Assembly: GCA_900473805.1 (NCBI GenBank)
Contig: UCMS01000032.1
Span: 101,319-165,318 of the forward strand
DNA length: 64,000 nucleotides
DNA from: Hyphomicrobiales bacterium
GTDB lineage: Bacteria > Pseudomonadota > Alphaproteobacteria > Rhizobiales > Rhizobiaceae
Direction of reading: 5' to 3'
The position numbers and the translations under genes were made by a program. Of the stretch, positions 18,478 to 27,121 are shown piece by piece (positions within the stretch are counted from its first letter, which is position 1; each line of letters begins with the position of its first letter). A model generated the notes under the pieces. That model did no database searches. It was not told where the DNA came from and saw only the letters and a program-made list of their open reading frames with translations.

Positions 18478-19617
18478 TTAGCGTTTGTAGGTGGGGGTGA
18501 CGAAAGGAAGGGCGGTGACGGTGAGGGGCAGATACTTGCCGCGCACATCAGCGAAAACCTGGGTGCCGGGCGCGGCCATGGCGGTCGGCACGTAACCCAT
18601 GGCAATCGGTCCCTCGGCGCTAGGGCCGAAGCCGCCCGAGGAGACATGACCGATCTCGGTGAGACCTTCAGCATCGGCGAAGAGCTTGGCCGGCGGACGC
18701 ACCGGAGCCTTGCCCTCGGGCTTCAGGCCGACGCGGCGGCGGGAAACGCCGTTTTCGAGCTCGCCGAGGATGCGGCTCGCGCCCGGAAAGCCGCCCTCAC
18801 GAGCGCCGCCTGAGCGGCGGACCTTCTGGATGCCCCATTCGATCGAGGCTTCGACAGGCGAGGTCGTGGTGTCGATATCGTTGCCATAGAGGCAGAGCCC
18901 GGCTTCGAGGCGCAGCGAATCACGGGCGCCGAGACCAATGGGCTGACACTCCGGCTGGCCGAGCAGCGCCTTGGCGAGTTCTGTCGCGCGAGAGGCGGGC
19001 ACTGAGATCTCGAAACCATCCTCGCCGGAATAACCGGTGCGCGAGACGAGGGCAGGGATCTCGCCCAGGATAAGCTCGCGTACATCCATGAACTTCATGG
19101 CGGTGACATCGGGGTTGAATGTCGCGAGAACGGCTTCCGCTTTCGGCCCTTGAAGGGCGAGAAGCGCCCGGTCGTCATGCACGAGAACCTGCACACCTGC
19201 CGGAAGCTTTGCCCTGAGATGAGCAATATCGGCATCCTTGCAGCCGGCATTGACCACGACGAGCAGGCGATCGCCCAGCCGCGAGATCATCAGGTCATCG
19301 AGGATGCCGCCGTTGTCGTCGGTGAAGAAGCCATAGCGCTGGCGACCGTCCTTGAGGCCGAGGATATCGACCGGGACCAGCGTTTCCAGCGCTTTCGCCG
19401 CGTCCTCATAACTGCCGGAGGCGGCGACGAGTTCGACCTGGCCCATGTGCGAAACGTCAAAGAGACCGGCGGCGGCGCGGGTATGGAGATGTTCCTTCAA
19501 CACGCCGGCCGGATACTGCACCGGCATGTCGTAGCCGGCAAAGGGCACCATCTTGGCGCCGAGCGACACGTGGAAATCATAAAGGGGGGTGCGTTTCAGT
19601 TGGGTCTGTTCGTCCAA
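18478..19617 (-). CDS. gcvT: Glycine cleavage system T protein (aminomethyltransferase)
   Basis: The 379-residue protein has GcvT signatures: [26 protein letters not shown] and [13 protein letters not shown]. It transfers the methylene group to tetrahydrofolate and releases ammonia. The start is taken as TTG 19615-19617 ([11 protein letters not shown]), because GGAGG is 7 bases upstream and the family fold begins here. The open frame that extends to 19821 would run through the riboswitch and is rejected. The spacing from riboswitch to start is about 67 bases. Confidence 0.95.
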   Translation of the reverse strand: MDEQTQLKRTPLYDFHVSLGAKMVPFAGYDMPVQYPAGVLKEHLHTRAAAGLFDVSHMGQVELVAASGSYEDAAKALETLVPVDILGLKDGRQRYGFFTDDNGGILDDLMISRLGDRLLVVVNAGCKDADIAHLRAKLPAGVQVLVHDDRALLALQGPKAEAVLATFNPDVTAMKFMDVRELILGEIPALVSRTGYSGEDGFEISVPASRATELAKALLGQPECQPIGLGARDSLRLEAGLCLYGNDIDTTTSPVEASIEWGIQKVRRSGGAREGGFPGASRILGELENGVSRRRVGLKPEGKAPVRPPAKLFADAEGLTEIGHVSSGGFGPSAEGPIAMGYVPTAMAAPGTQVFADVRGKYLPLTVTALPFVTPTYKR

Positions 19618-19683
19618 GACGTCGCCTCCGGGTTTCGCGCTCGCGCGCTTGCTCAAGTCTGGGCACGGTTGTGCCGGTTCATG

Positions 19684-19842
19684 AGCCCCCTCTGTCCTTG
19701 TGCCTGAGATTGTTATCCCTTCGGCTTGGTCCGCTTTGGAAACGGGCCTCTCTCCAGAGTGCAGTCGACGCCTTGTGGTCCTTTTGCCTGAGAGTTTCCG
19801 GGGCGGTTGCTCCTTCGGCACCGGAGTAAACCGGTTTCTCCC
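19684..19842 (-). promoter_or_regulatory. Tandem glycine riboswitch controlling gcvTHP
   Basis: On the minus strand the RNA starts GGGAGAAACCGG and runs through CCGGTGCCGAAGGAGCAACC. It contains the conserved segment TCTCAGGCAAAAGGAC followed by GGAGAGAGG. A second aptamer has CCGAAGGGATAACAA and TCTCAGGCACAAGGACAGAG. Two copies of the TCTCAGGCA core, about 85 bases apart, mark the classic two-aptamer arrangement. Glycine binding should switch on the operon, which sits directly downstream. Confidence 0.92.
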
Positions 19843-19902
19843 AACAAGGTCTGATCCGCATTATCTGGCGGGACATGGGCTTGGCAAGAGGGCGCGTCGC
19901 TT

Positions 19903-19921
19903 GCGAGCAAATATTTGTCGC
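19903..19921. promoter_or_regulatory. Imperfect palindrome upstream of the glycine riboswitch
   Basis: The 19-base element GCGAGCAAATATTTGTCGC is an inverted repeat around CAAATATTTG, in the spacer between the divergent gcv operon and the small Cys protein gene. A related half, TTTGCGACA, lies at 19934-19942. It has the shape of a dimeric repressor site, but I cannot name the regulator. Confidence 0.3.
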
Positions 19922-20037
19922 TGACGGGTACTGTTTGCGACAGCGCAAGCATCGGAGCACTTGTCGACGGGCGCGGCATCTCGCCGCTTGGCTTGGCGCA
20001 CGCATCGCGATAAAGCAGGGGGGAAACGGGGACACCA

Positions 20038-20409
20038 ATGAAGCCTAAGGTCACGACAGCTGCCAGGATCCTGCGCATCTTCTGCGCCATGGTCTTCCTC
20101 TGCGTGGGCTTCGCGCACCGGACCCCGGTCGCCGTTGCGACCGATGTCCTGTCCGTCGTCTACAGCCTGCCCGATGGCAGTTTCGCCGACCTCTGCATTG
20201 CAGATCGCGGTGAAAAGCATGGCAAGGCGGTTCAAGATTGCGAAGCCTGCCGTCTGGCTGGCACCGTGCTTCTCCCGTCCCCCGCCGACAACGCCTGGCT
20301 GCTCAGCGTTTTTGCCAACCTGGGAGCGGTAAAGCCGCTCGAACCGCCGGTTCGTTTGGCCTATGTCCTGGACCGTCCGCGTCTGCGAGGTCCGCCTCTC
20401 TCCGCCTGA
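20038..20409 (+). CDS. Small secreted or membrane-anchored Cys protein, possibly DUF2946-like
   Basis: The 123-residue protein has an N-terminal hydrophobic segment, ILRIFCAMVFLCVGFAH, that may be a signal peptide. It also has a cysteine pair in QDCEACRLAG, and GACRLAG-like CxxC contexts occur in DUF2946 proteins. Its position 70 bases before the YcnI-PCuAC fusion suggests a shared role in periplasmic copper handling. This is inference from context. The AACGGGGAC ribosome site is weak to fair. Confidence 0.6.
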   Translation: MKPKVTTAARILRIFCAMVFLCVGFAHRTPVAVATDVLSVVYSLPDGSFADLCIADRGEKHGKAVQDCEACRLAGTVLLPSPADNAWLLSVFANLGAVKPLEPPVRLAYVLDRPRLRGPPLSA

Positions 20410-20479
20410 TCCATCGCACTGCATCAGATGAATTGAGGACACCGCTGGTCGCGAGCGCGCCGCGGAACGGAGAATGACC

Positions 20480-21529
20480 ATGAAGACCAGATTGATTGTC
20501 GCCACCAGCCTCGTCGCACTCGCCTCGACCGGCTCGGCGCTTGCCCACGCCACGTTCGCCAATGGCCCGGTTGCGGTGGGCGCCTATGTCGCCGCCACTC
20601 TGCAGGTTCCGCATGGCTGCGACGGCAAGGCCACCAATGAAGTCCGCATCAAGCTGCCTGAAGGCTTCATCTCGGCAAAGCCGATGGTCAAGCCGGGCTG
20701 GGAAATCGAGGTAATCAAGGGCGACTACCAGAATAGCTATGACAACCACGGCAAGGCAGTGACGTCCGGCCCGGTCGAGATCCGTTTCAAGAACGGCGAC
20801 CTGCCGGACGACTTTTACGACACCTTCACCGTCTACGGGAAGGTCGCAGCCGGTGATCCGGCAACCGGTCTTGCATTCCCGACGGTTCAATTGTGCGGTG
20901 CCGACGACAAGGTGTCCTGGGAAGAGATTGCCGCCCCCGGCCAGAACCCCCATGATCTGAAGGGGCCGGCACCGGTTCTGCAGCTTGTTGCGGCCGAGGG
21001 CGATGAGCATGCCGGTCACGGCACCCATGCCGGACATGGCGATCAGCCGGCCGCGGCCGACGCGCATGCTGGCCATGGTGGTCACGATGCCCACGCGGGA
21101 CATGGCGATCACATGGCAGCGACCAATCCGGGTGGCTTCGAAGCCGTGACTGTCGGCGACCTCGAACTGACGGCAGGCTTCACCAAGGCCATGCTGCCGG
21201 GGCAGCCGGTCGGCGGCGGCTTCGTCACGATCACCAACAGAGGTGCAAGCGACGACCGGCTCGTCTCCGCGACCTCAGACCGCGCCGGCGAGGTGCAGCT
21301 GCATGAAATGGCGATGCAGGGCGATGTGATGAAGATGCGGCAATTGCCGGATGGAATTCCGGTTCCTGCCGGCCAGACGGTGGAACTGGTTCCCGGTGGT
21401 CTCCACTTGATGTTCTTCAAGGTGGCCGAACCCTTCCAGGAAGGTCAGTCCGTCAAGGTGACGCTCACCTTTGAAAAGGCGGGCAATGTCGACGTCGTGC
21501 TGCCGGTTGGTCCCGCCAAGGCCAACTGA
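20480..21529 (+). CDS. YcnI (DUF1775) - PCuAC fusion, periplasmic copper chaperone
   Basis: The protein of about 349 residues has the signal peptide MKTRLIVATSLVALASTGSA ending ALA. This would expose His as the first mature residue (HATFANG), as in the copper brace of YcnI. A DUF1775 domain (about residues 25-160) is followed by a His-rich linker with repeats of HAGHG. A PCuAC domain (about 215-345) follows, with the methionine/histidine copper motif LHEMAM and LHLMFF. It should bind and deliver periplasmic copper, for example to cytochrome oxidase. ATG 20480 is preferred over 20474 because GGAG at 20469 is better spaced. Confidence 0.88.
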   Translation: MKTRLIVATSLVALASTGSALAHATFANGPVAVGAYVAATLQVPHGCDGKATNEVRIKLPEGFISAKPMVKPGWEIEVIKGDYQNSYDNHGKAVTSGPVEIRFKNGDLPDDFYDTFTVYGKVAAGDPATGLAFPTVQLCGADDKVSWEEIAAPGQNPHDLKGPAPVLQLVAAEGDEHAGHGTHAGHGDQPAAADAHAGHGGHDAHAGHGDHMAATNPGGFEAVTVGDLELTAGFTKAMLPGQPVGGGFVTITNRGASDDRLVSATSDRAGEVQLHEMAMQGDVMKMRQLPDGIPVPAGQTVELVPGGLHLMFFKVAEPFQEGQSVKVTLTFEKAGNVDVVLPVGPAKAN

Positions 21530-21556
21530 TCAAGCCCGCGCTGCGTGAAACGAAAA

Positions 21557-21582
21557 GACCGCGACCGGGGACGGTCGCGGTC
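21557..21582 (-). terminator. Hairpin terminator between convergent genes
   Basis: GACCGCGACC (21557-21566) pairs with GGTCGCGGTC (21573-21582). Read leftward the stem is followed by TTTTCGTTTC, so it best serves the leftward gene at 21606. It may also stop the copper-chaperone transcript. Confidence 0.75.
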
Positions 21583-21605
21583 TCATGCCTGTGCGCAGAG
21601 GCTGT

Positions 21606-21881
21606 TCAGGCAACGGAATTCTTGTAGGCGTCGATCGTCTCCTTCAAGCTTGCCTGCTCGAAACGCTGTTGGCTTGAGGTTAGGAAATACAACGCCAACG
21701 CCGGCGGTTGCACGACGCTGACGAGCGCCCTCAGACGAAGATCGTCCCCTCGGGCCGCCTTTTCCGCAAGCACCCGGGTGTGGTCCTCGACATAGGACGC
21801 GCGCGAGACGCGCTGCGGGGGCTTGATAGGCTCCATCGCGTAGGCCGCGGTATTGGCAGAGACTGTGACAACTTGTGTCAT
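21606..21881 (-). CDS. Small conserved-type hypothetical protein
   Basis: The protein of about 91 residues starts MTQVVTVSANTAAYAMEPIK. It has a basic middle part (RVSRASYVEDHTRVLAEKAA) and ends ETIDAYKNSVA. No signal peptide, membrane segment or known motif is visible, and I do not recognise a family. The ATG at 21879-21881 has GCGGA 8 bases before it; in-frame ATGs upstream (21896, 21911) are possible. It is a single-gene unit with its own terminator. Confidence 0.55.
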   Translation of the reverse strand: MTQVVTVSANTAAYAMEPIKPPQRVSRASYVEDHTRVLAEKAARGDDLRLRALVSVVQPPALALYFLTSSQQRFEQASLKETIDAYKNSVA

Positions 21882-22088
21882 GGGTGTGTTCCGCATGTTA
21901 CATAATGACATTAGAATAAACTACGCCCATCTATGCATCTTTAAGTCGAACGCGGACATTTGAGTAAAGCTTGAGTGACCAAACAGGCTGATTCTGCGGG
22001 GTTTTTCGCTCGTTTGCGGCAGATCAAGGCGCCCCTCGCCAAACGCCGTAGCCTTGGCTTCATCCTTTGGAGACAGGAGCCATAGACC

Positions 22089-22625
22089 ATGATCATCCTT
22101 GTCGGATATGCAACGGTGGAGGGCCAGTCGCGCAAGATCGCCGAGGCCCTGGCTGCGGACATCGAAGCGGGCGGCGATCGGGCATTGATGTTCGATGTCG
22201 GCCTCGGCGGTGAGTTTGCCCTCGGGCGGCCTGATGCTGCCATTCTCTGCGCCCCCATTCATGCAGCCCGCTACCCCGCATCCTTCGTCGCCTTCGTCCG
22301 GCAGGAAGCGGCATGGCTGAACAGTGTGCCGTCGGCCTTCGTATCGGTGACACTGCTGATCCGCAGCGAACTGGAAGAGGAGCGCCAGGAGGCGCGGCAT
22401 TTCCCCGATGCTCTGCTCGCTGAGACCGGCTGGAAGCCTGCCCTTGTGCATCATGCGGCCGGCGCGCTTCGATACAGCGAATATGATTTTTTCAAACGCT
22501 GGATGATGAAACGCATGGCGGCGCAGGAAAAGGCGCCGACAGATAGCCGTCGCGACCACGAATTCACCGACTGGGAGACGCTGCGCCGGTTTGTCGAGGA
22601 CTTTCGCGCGGCCGTGAGGGCTTGA
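22089..22625 (+). CDS. HemG-like flavodoxin-domain protein
   Basis: The 178-residue protein has an N-terminal flavodoxin pattern, MIILVGYATVEGQSRKIAEA. Its C-terminus YSEYDFFKRWMMKRMAAQ followed by TDSRRDHEFTDWETLRRF closely follows the HemG pattern of E. coli menaquinone-dependent protoporphyrinogen oxidase. It would bind FMN and act at the membrane surface. Most alphaproteobacteria use HemJ for this step, so the exact substrate is uncertain and I give no symbol. AGGAG is 9 bases before the ATG. Confidence 0.8.
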   Translation: MIILVGYATVEGQSRKIAEALAADIEAGGDRALMFDVGLGGEFALGRPDAAILCAPIHAARYPASFVAFVRQEAAWLNSVPSAFVSVTLLIRSELEEERQEARHFPDALLAETGWKPALVHHAAGALRYSEYDFFKRWMMKRMAAQEKAPTDSRRDHEFTDWETLRRFVEDFRAAVRA

Positions 22626-22680
22626 CGGCGGGCTTCGCTGGCATTTGAACCGGTGCATTGCTCATGCATCGGAGGCCACC

Positions 22681-23058
22681 ATGTTCCACATCCTGCTCGT
22701 CGCCCTCGGCGGCGCGATCGGCTCGGTCGCGCGTTACCTCGTTGGTCTCGGCATGACCCGTCTGATGGGCCTGTCCTTTCCCTGGGGCACCCTGACGGTC
22801 AACATCGTCGGTTCCTTTGCTATCGGCATCCTCACCGAGCTGGTCGCCCGCCGGTTCGACGCGTCCGCCGAACTTCGACTTCTGATCGTCGTCGGCTTCC
22901 TCGGTGGCTTCACGACATTCTCCTCATTCTCACTCGACACGATGGCGCTGATCGAGCGTGGCGCGACCGCCTCTGCCTTCGCCTATGTCGCAGCAAGCCT
23001 CGTGCTGGCCCTCGGGGCCGCATTCGCGGGGCTTTTGCTGGGCCGCAGCCTGTTCTGA
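22681..23058 (+). CDS. crcB: Fluoride ion channel CrcB/Fluc
   Basis: The 125-residue protein has four hydrophobic segments. It shows the family motifs GGAIGSVARYLVG, WGTLTVNIVGSFAIG and GFLGGFTTFSSFSLDT. CrcB forms dimeric fluoride export channels in the inner membrane. ATG 22681 has CGGAGG 5 bases upstream; an earlier in-frame start at 22645 lacks support. No fluoride riboswitch is visible before it. Confidence 0.93.
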   Translation: MFHILLVALGGAIGSVARYLVGLGMTRLMGLSFPWGTLTVNIVGSFAIGILTELVARRFDASAELRLLIVVGFLGGFTTFSSFSLDTMALIERGATASAFAYVAASLVLALGAAFAGLLLGRSLF

Positions 23059-23154
23059 GACGCCCATTTCATTTCTGCTTTCCCTTCCGGGCCGAAATCA
23101 ACTAAAGGCTCCGGACAAAGGGCAATGCCCGCTTGCAAGAACGAAAGAACCGAG

Positions 23155-24144
23155 ATGGCCGGCATCGAACATATCACCGTGGAGGCAGACGAGGCCGGCA
23201 TGCGCCTCGACCGCTGGTTCAAGATCCACTATCCGGGTCTCGGCTTCGGCGCGTTGCAGAAACTGCTGCGCTCCGGCCAGGTGCGTGTCGACGGCGGTCG
23301 CGTCAAGACCGATGCCCGCGTCCAGCCCGGCCAGGTCGTGCGCATTCCGCCCATGGATGTCGACGCGAAGAAGACCGGCCCGATCGCCAGCCACGACCTG
23401 AAACATGGCGACGACCACGAGCTCCTGTCGCGCATGCTCCTGCACGAAGACGAGAAGGTCTTTGTCTTGAACAAGCCCGCCGGCCTTGCCGTGCAGGGTG
23501 GCTCCGGTCTGACGCGCCATATCGACAAGATGCTCGAAGCCTGGACCAGCCGAAAGGGCGAAAAGCCTCGTCTCGTGCACCGTCTCGACCGCGACACCTC
23601 CGGCGTGCTCGTCGTGGCGCGCACGCGCGGCGCCGCCCAGAAGCTGACGGCAGCCTTCCGCGAGCGCGACACCAAGAAGATCTACTGGTCTCTGGTAAAG
23701 GGCGTTCCGCGCAAGCACGAGGACAAGATCTCGACCTGGCTCACCAAGGACCAGACCGACGAGGGCGACCGCATGCGCGTCTGCAAGCATGGCGAGGAGG
23801 GGGCGGATCACGCCGTGTCCTACTACCGTGTCATCGACACGGCGGCCCAGAACCTCGCCTGGCTGGAGATGGAACCTTATACCGGCCGTACCCACCAGCT
23901 GCGCGTCCATGCGCTGCATATCGGCCACCCGATCATCGGCGACCCCAAGTATTTCATCGATGACCACAACTGGGATTTCCCCGGCGGTATCCAGAAGCGC
24001 CTGCATCTGCATGCCCGCCACATCGACCTGCCGCATCCGAACGGCGGTCGGCTGAAGGTCACGGCGCCGCTGTCGCCGCACATGGTGCAAAGCTGGAACC
24101 TGCTCGGCTTCGACCAGGCGGATGGGGACAGGGACGCCGAATGA
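23155..24144 (+). CDS. RluC/RluD-family 23S rRNA pseudouridine synthase
   Basis: The protein of about 329 residues has an N-terminal S4 RNA-binding domain (MRLDRWFKIHYPGLGFGALQ). Its catalytic motif HRLDRDTSGVLVVART contains the active-site Asp, and TGRTHQLRVHALHIGHPIIG follows. It isomerises uridines in 23S rRNA. RluC is the nearest match, but RluD cannot be excluded by eye. ATG 23155 is taken as start; 23125 is an alternative. The stop overlaps the next gene by 4 bases. Confidence 0.88.
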   Translation: MAGIEHITVEADEAGMRLDRWFKIHYPGLGFGALQKLLRSGQVRVDGGRVKTDARVQPGQVVRIPPMDVDAKKTGPIASHDLKHGDDHELLSRMLLHEDEKVFVLNKPAGLAVQGGSGLTRHIDKMLEAWTSRKGEKPRLVHRLDRDTSGVLVVARTRGAAQKLTAAFRERDTKKIYWSLVKGVPRKHEDKISTWLTKDQTDEGDRMRVCKHGEEGADHAVSYYRVIDTAAQNLAWLEMEPYTGRTHQLRVHALHIGHPIIGDPKYFIDDHNWDFPGGIQKRLHLHARHIDLPHPNGGRLKVTAPLSPHMVQSWNLLGFDQADGDRDAE

Positions 24145-24794
24145 AACTGGTTCTCTTCGATTGCGACGGCACGCTGGTCGACAGCGCCGGCCTGATCCAT
24201 GAAGTCATGCGCCACACCTTCCTGGCCTTCGGTAAACCCGAGCCAGCCGTGGAGACGACGAAGTCGATCATCGGCCTGACGCTCGACATCGCCATTGCCC
24301 GCATGGACAGCAAGCCGCATGCCGACGACGAGGCGGTCGCCATGGCCGCCCATTACAAGGCGATCTTTGCCGACGTGCGGCGCGCTTCCGGCTTCGGCGA
24401 AACGATGTTCGACGGTATCCGTGAGGTTCTGGACGCGCTCATTGCCCGCGACGACGTCTGGCTCGGCGCCGTCACCGGCAAGTCGCGGCGGGGGCTGGAG
24501 ATGATCCTTGAAGGTCATGGCTTGAAGCCCCATTTCCTGTTCTGCCGCACGGCCGACGACTGTCCGTCCAAGCCACATCCGGCGATGGTCGCCGAATGCT
24601 GTGACGAGGCAGGCATCGTGCCAAGCGAGACGATCGTCATCGGCGACGCGATCTATGACATGCAGATGGCCAAGGCAGCCGGTGCGACCGCGATCGGTGT
24701 TTCCTGGGGCTATGCCAAGGCGGACGATCTCTGGAAGGCGGGCGCCGATGCTGTGGTCTCACGTCCGGCGGACCTTCTGGCCTATATTCACTAG
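24141..24794 (+). CDS. HAD-superfamily phosphatase
   Basis: The 217-residue protein has HAD motif I FDCDGTLVDS with Asp7 and Asp9, motif II in GAVTGKSRRG, motif III Lys in PSKPHPAMV, and motif IV VIGDAIYDMQMAK. It resembles phosphoglycolate-phosphatase-like HAD-IA enzymes. The substrate is unknown. It is coupled to the pseudouridine synthase gene by a 4-base overlap and followed by the ATP12 gene after 6 bases, a common alphaproteobacterial trio. Confidence 0.88.
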   Translation: MKLVLFDCDGTLVDSAGLIHEVMRHTFLAFGKPEPAVETTKSIIGLTLDIAIARMDSKPHADDEAVAMAAHYKAIFADVRRASGFGETMFDGIREVLDALIARDDVWLGAVTGKSRRGLEMILEGHGLKPHFLFCRTADDCPSKPHPAMVAECCDEAGIVPSETIVIGDAIYDMQMAKAAGATAIGVSWGYAKADDLWKAGADAVVSRPADLLAYIH

Positions 24795-24800
24795 GAGCTC

Positions 24801-25610
24801 ATGATGCGCGACGAACTCAGCCAGGATATATTCGGCACCTTCATTCCGGAGCCGAGCCATGAGGATCCTGTGCGCCGGGCGCAGATCCAGATGAAACGAC
24901 CGCTGCCGAAGCGCTTCTATCAGCAGGCCTCTGTTGCCGAAGGGCAGGAGGGCTTCTCCATTCTGCTTGACGGCAAGGCGGTGAAGACGCCGGCGAAGAA
25001 GACGCTGACGCTTCCGACCCGCGAGGCTGCCGATCTCGTCGTCGCCGAATGGGCGGCGCAGGGCGAGTTCATCGATCCAGCCACCATGCCGATCACCAAA
25101 CTCGCGAACACGGCAATCGATGCTGTCGCCAACAGTCTGGACGAGGTCTTCGACGAGATTGTCCGCTTTGCCGGCAGCGATCTTCTCTGCTACCGCGCCG
25201 ATGCGCCGAAGGAATTGGTCGAACGCCAGGCGAAGAGCTGGGATCCGGTGCTGGCCTGGATCGCCACCGCGCATCAGGCGCGCTTCATCCTCGTTGAGGG
25301 CGTGATGCATCAGGAGCAGCCAGCAGCCGCGATCGCGGCCTATGCGAAGGCGCTTGAAGCCTACCGCGATGCGTTCCGGATTTCGTGCCTTAACGTTGTG
25401 ACCACGCTGACCGGCTCCGCCGTGCTCGCGCTCGCCTTCGCCGAGGGCGCCTTCGACCTCGACACGGTCTGGACGCTTGCCCATGTCGACGAAGACTGGA
25501 CCAGCGAGCACTGGGGAACGGACGAAGAGGCCGAAGCCCGACGCGAGGCGCGCTACGGCGAATATGCTGCCGCAGCCGCGCTGTTTGCGGCCCTCGACCC
25601 GGCGAATTAA
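24801..25610 (+). CDS. ATP12-family F1-ATPase assembly chaperone
   Basis: The protein of about 269 residues contains RPLPKRFYQQASV, ILLDGKAVKTPAKKTLTLPT and YRADAPKELVERQAKSWDPV, all characteristic of ATP12 proteins. Mitochondrial ATP12 holds the F1 alpha subunit before assembly, and the alphaproteobacterial form is thought to act likewise in the cytoplasm. AGGAG precedes the tandem ATGs at 24801/24804. It is the third gene of the rluC-HAD-ATP12 unit. Confidence 0.9.
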   Translation: MMRDELSQDIFGTFIPEPSHEDPVRRAQIQMKRPLPKRFYQQASVAEGQEGFSILLDGKAVKTPAKKTLTLPTREAADLVVAEWAAQGEFIDPATMPITKLANTAIDAVANSLDEVFDEIVRFAGSDLLCYRADAPKELVERQAKSWDPVLAWIATAHQARFILVEGVMHQEQPAAAIAAYAKALEAYRDAFRISCLNVVTTLTGSAVLALAFAEGAFDLDTVWTLAHVDEDWTSEHWGTDEEAEARREARYGEYAAAAALFAALDPAN

Positions 25611-25669
25611 CCGCGCACTAACCATAAATGACGGATGCTCTGGCGGACAGAATCACCGCCGGAGTCGTC

Positions 25670-26491
25670 ATGTCAGCTCGCAGTCTGCGCACCGCAATCG
25701 CGTTCGGGCTCGTCTTGTGCCTGGCATCCTGTGCGAGCATACAGGCACGGATGTTTCCGAAACATCTCGTCTATTATGTCCGGAACGTCACGGTTATCGC
25801 CGATGCCCGCATGCCTCTGGATCTGATCTCGGGCGTCGACGCCCGGGTCTCGGCCGCAATTGCCGCCACGCAGCCCCCGCCGGGCGCGGAACGCGTCGTT
25901 CTCATGGTGAAAATCGACCGGCTCGATCACGGCGAGGGGGCAAGGCGGCGCATGGAACGGGCGCATTTCACCGTGACCGTGACCTCCGTCGAAACGGGAG
26001 AGCCGGTGGCGGAAGGAAAATATGTCGTCAATGCCTCGACCGACGATCCCCGGTTTGCCCGAGGGGCGCTGGCCGAAGAGATCGCATCGCGGATCCGATC
26101 CGATTTTTCTCTTGTCCATCCGACCGTTCGTATCGTGCCGGCTCCGAGGATGACCTCGACCAGGCTGAAGAGTGACCCGGAGGTCGCAATCCGACCCACG
26201 CCACGCGTTGCGCCAATCGCCAGTGCCACGCCGAAGGTCATGCCACCCGCGCCTCAAGCGGCTCCGGCGAGTGCGCCGACACCTCCCAAGCCTGCGCCGG
26301 TCGAAATGGTGGCTCCGCCTGTGCTCCCGGTTACCTCTGGGGATAAATCTGCCTATCCTGACCAGCCGGCACGTCCGGTGGCCCAGATGAAACCCGCAAC
26401 GACTGTGGATCAGGGCGCGCGTGGCGCGGTTCGCCTTGGCGGTGGGTGTGATCCGGCTGCCTCGGAAGACTGCCTCACTATAAAACCCTGA
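25670..26491 (+). CDS. Lipoprotein with Pro-rich C-terminus
   Basis: The 273-residue protein starts MSARSLRTAIAFGLVLCLAS with lipobox LASC, so it should be lipidated at the Cys and anchored in the envelope. The middle part (about 30-160) looks folded, with DUF-like beta strands (VVLMVKIDRLDHGEG, HFTVTVTSVETGEPV). Residues 160-250 are Pro/Ala-rich and probably extended. It ends GGGCDPAASEDCLTIKP. I do not recognise a family. ATG 25670 with GGAG is chosen over the earlier 25628. Confidence 0.72.
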   Translation: MSARSLRTAIAFGLVLCLASCASIQARMFPKHLVYYVRNVTVIADARMPLDLISGVDARVSAAIAATQPPPGAERVVLMVKIDRLDHGEGARRRMERAHFTVTVTSVETGEPVAEGKYVVNASTDDPRFARGALAEEIASRIRSDFSLVHPTVRIVPAPRMTSTRLKSDPEVAIRPTPRVAPIASATPKVMPPAPQAAPASAPTPPKPAPVEMVAPPVLPVTSGDKSAYPDQPARPVAQMKPATTVDQGARGAVRLGGGCDPAASEDCLTIKP

Positions 26492-26569
26492 GCATCGGCA
26501 AGGGCGCCTTGCCGCTTGTGTGCGGTCCGGCGCCGCTCCTGTGATTGACTTGGCTGAGGCCCGGGCTTA

Positions 26570-26920
26570 ATCCTTCTGGTGGATGGTTTCCGGGCGGCAG
26601 ACACGTCGGCCGGAGAGCAAAAGGGAATGCGAAGGCCTGGACCCATGCCGGGCAAGCCGAACGCAGCCGACCCCGCGACTGTATTGCAGCGAGGGTCTTC
26701 CATCCTGCCTGGGGAGATTGATGGCGACGGATCGCATGGTGCGGTCGGCTGGCGATTGAAACGGGTGGGAAAAGCCACTGGAGTGGCGATATGAACAGCC
26801 GGGGCAGGACGCCTCTTTTTCTACGAATCGTCCGCCTCTCATATCGCGACACATTCCGGGAAGGCGAGGAAGAACCGCCGGCCTTTGTGCCAAGACCTGC
26901 GAGCCAGGAGACCTGCCATC
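26570..26920 (+). promoter_or_regulatory. Cobalamin riboswitch with an extended peripheral hairpin
   Basis: Conserved B12-element pieces occur in order. They are AAAAGGGAATGCG near 26620, CCGCGACTGTATTGCAG near 26678, GCCACTG at 26774, CGGGAAGGCG at 26857 and the B12 box GCCAGGAGACCTGCC near 26903. Between the last aptamer segments the RNA carries an extra long stem: GTGGCGATATGA (26783-26794) pairs with TCATATCGCGACAC (26839-26852). This makes the element about 350 bases instead of about 200. It should repress cobU-cobW-cobN when B12 is abundant. Confidence 0.9.
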
Positions 26921-27061
26921 CGTGACGGGCATAGGGCCCACCTGGGGAGAAATCCCCGTTGCCAACACGGAGGTTGTCTTGGCGACGTTTCGCATCCGCG
27001 GGTTCTTGTCGACCCGCCGATGCCGGTCCGTCTTTTCGGGCTGCGCATCGTTTGATAGTTT

Positions 27062-27085
27062 GCGCATGCTAGGAGCATGCGCCTT
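27062..27085 (+). terminator. Hairpin between the B12 riboswitch and cobU
   Basis: GCGCATGCT (27062-27070) pairs with AGCATGCGC (27074-27082) across three bases and is followed by CTTTG. It may be the riboswitch expression platform (terminator). A second short stem, GACCGCG with CGCGGTC, follows at 27088-27104 just before the cobU start. The U-run is short, so translation control is an alternative. Confidence 0.4.
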
Positions 27086-27121
27086 TGACCGCGTCCGCGC
27101 GGTCGAAGGTCATGGCACGCC

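Noticed and set aside
20238..20477. Overlapping plus-strand frames within the small Cys protein gene
   Set aside because: They lack ribosome sites and family patterns, and the frame with the signal-like segment is preferred.
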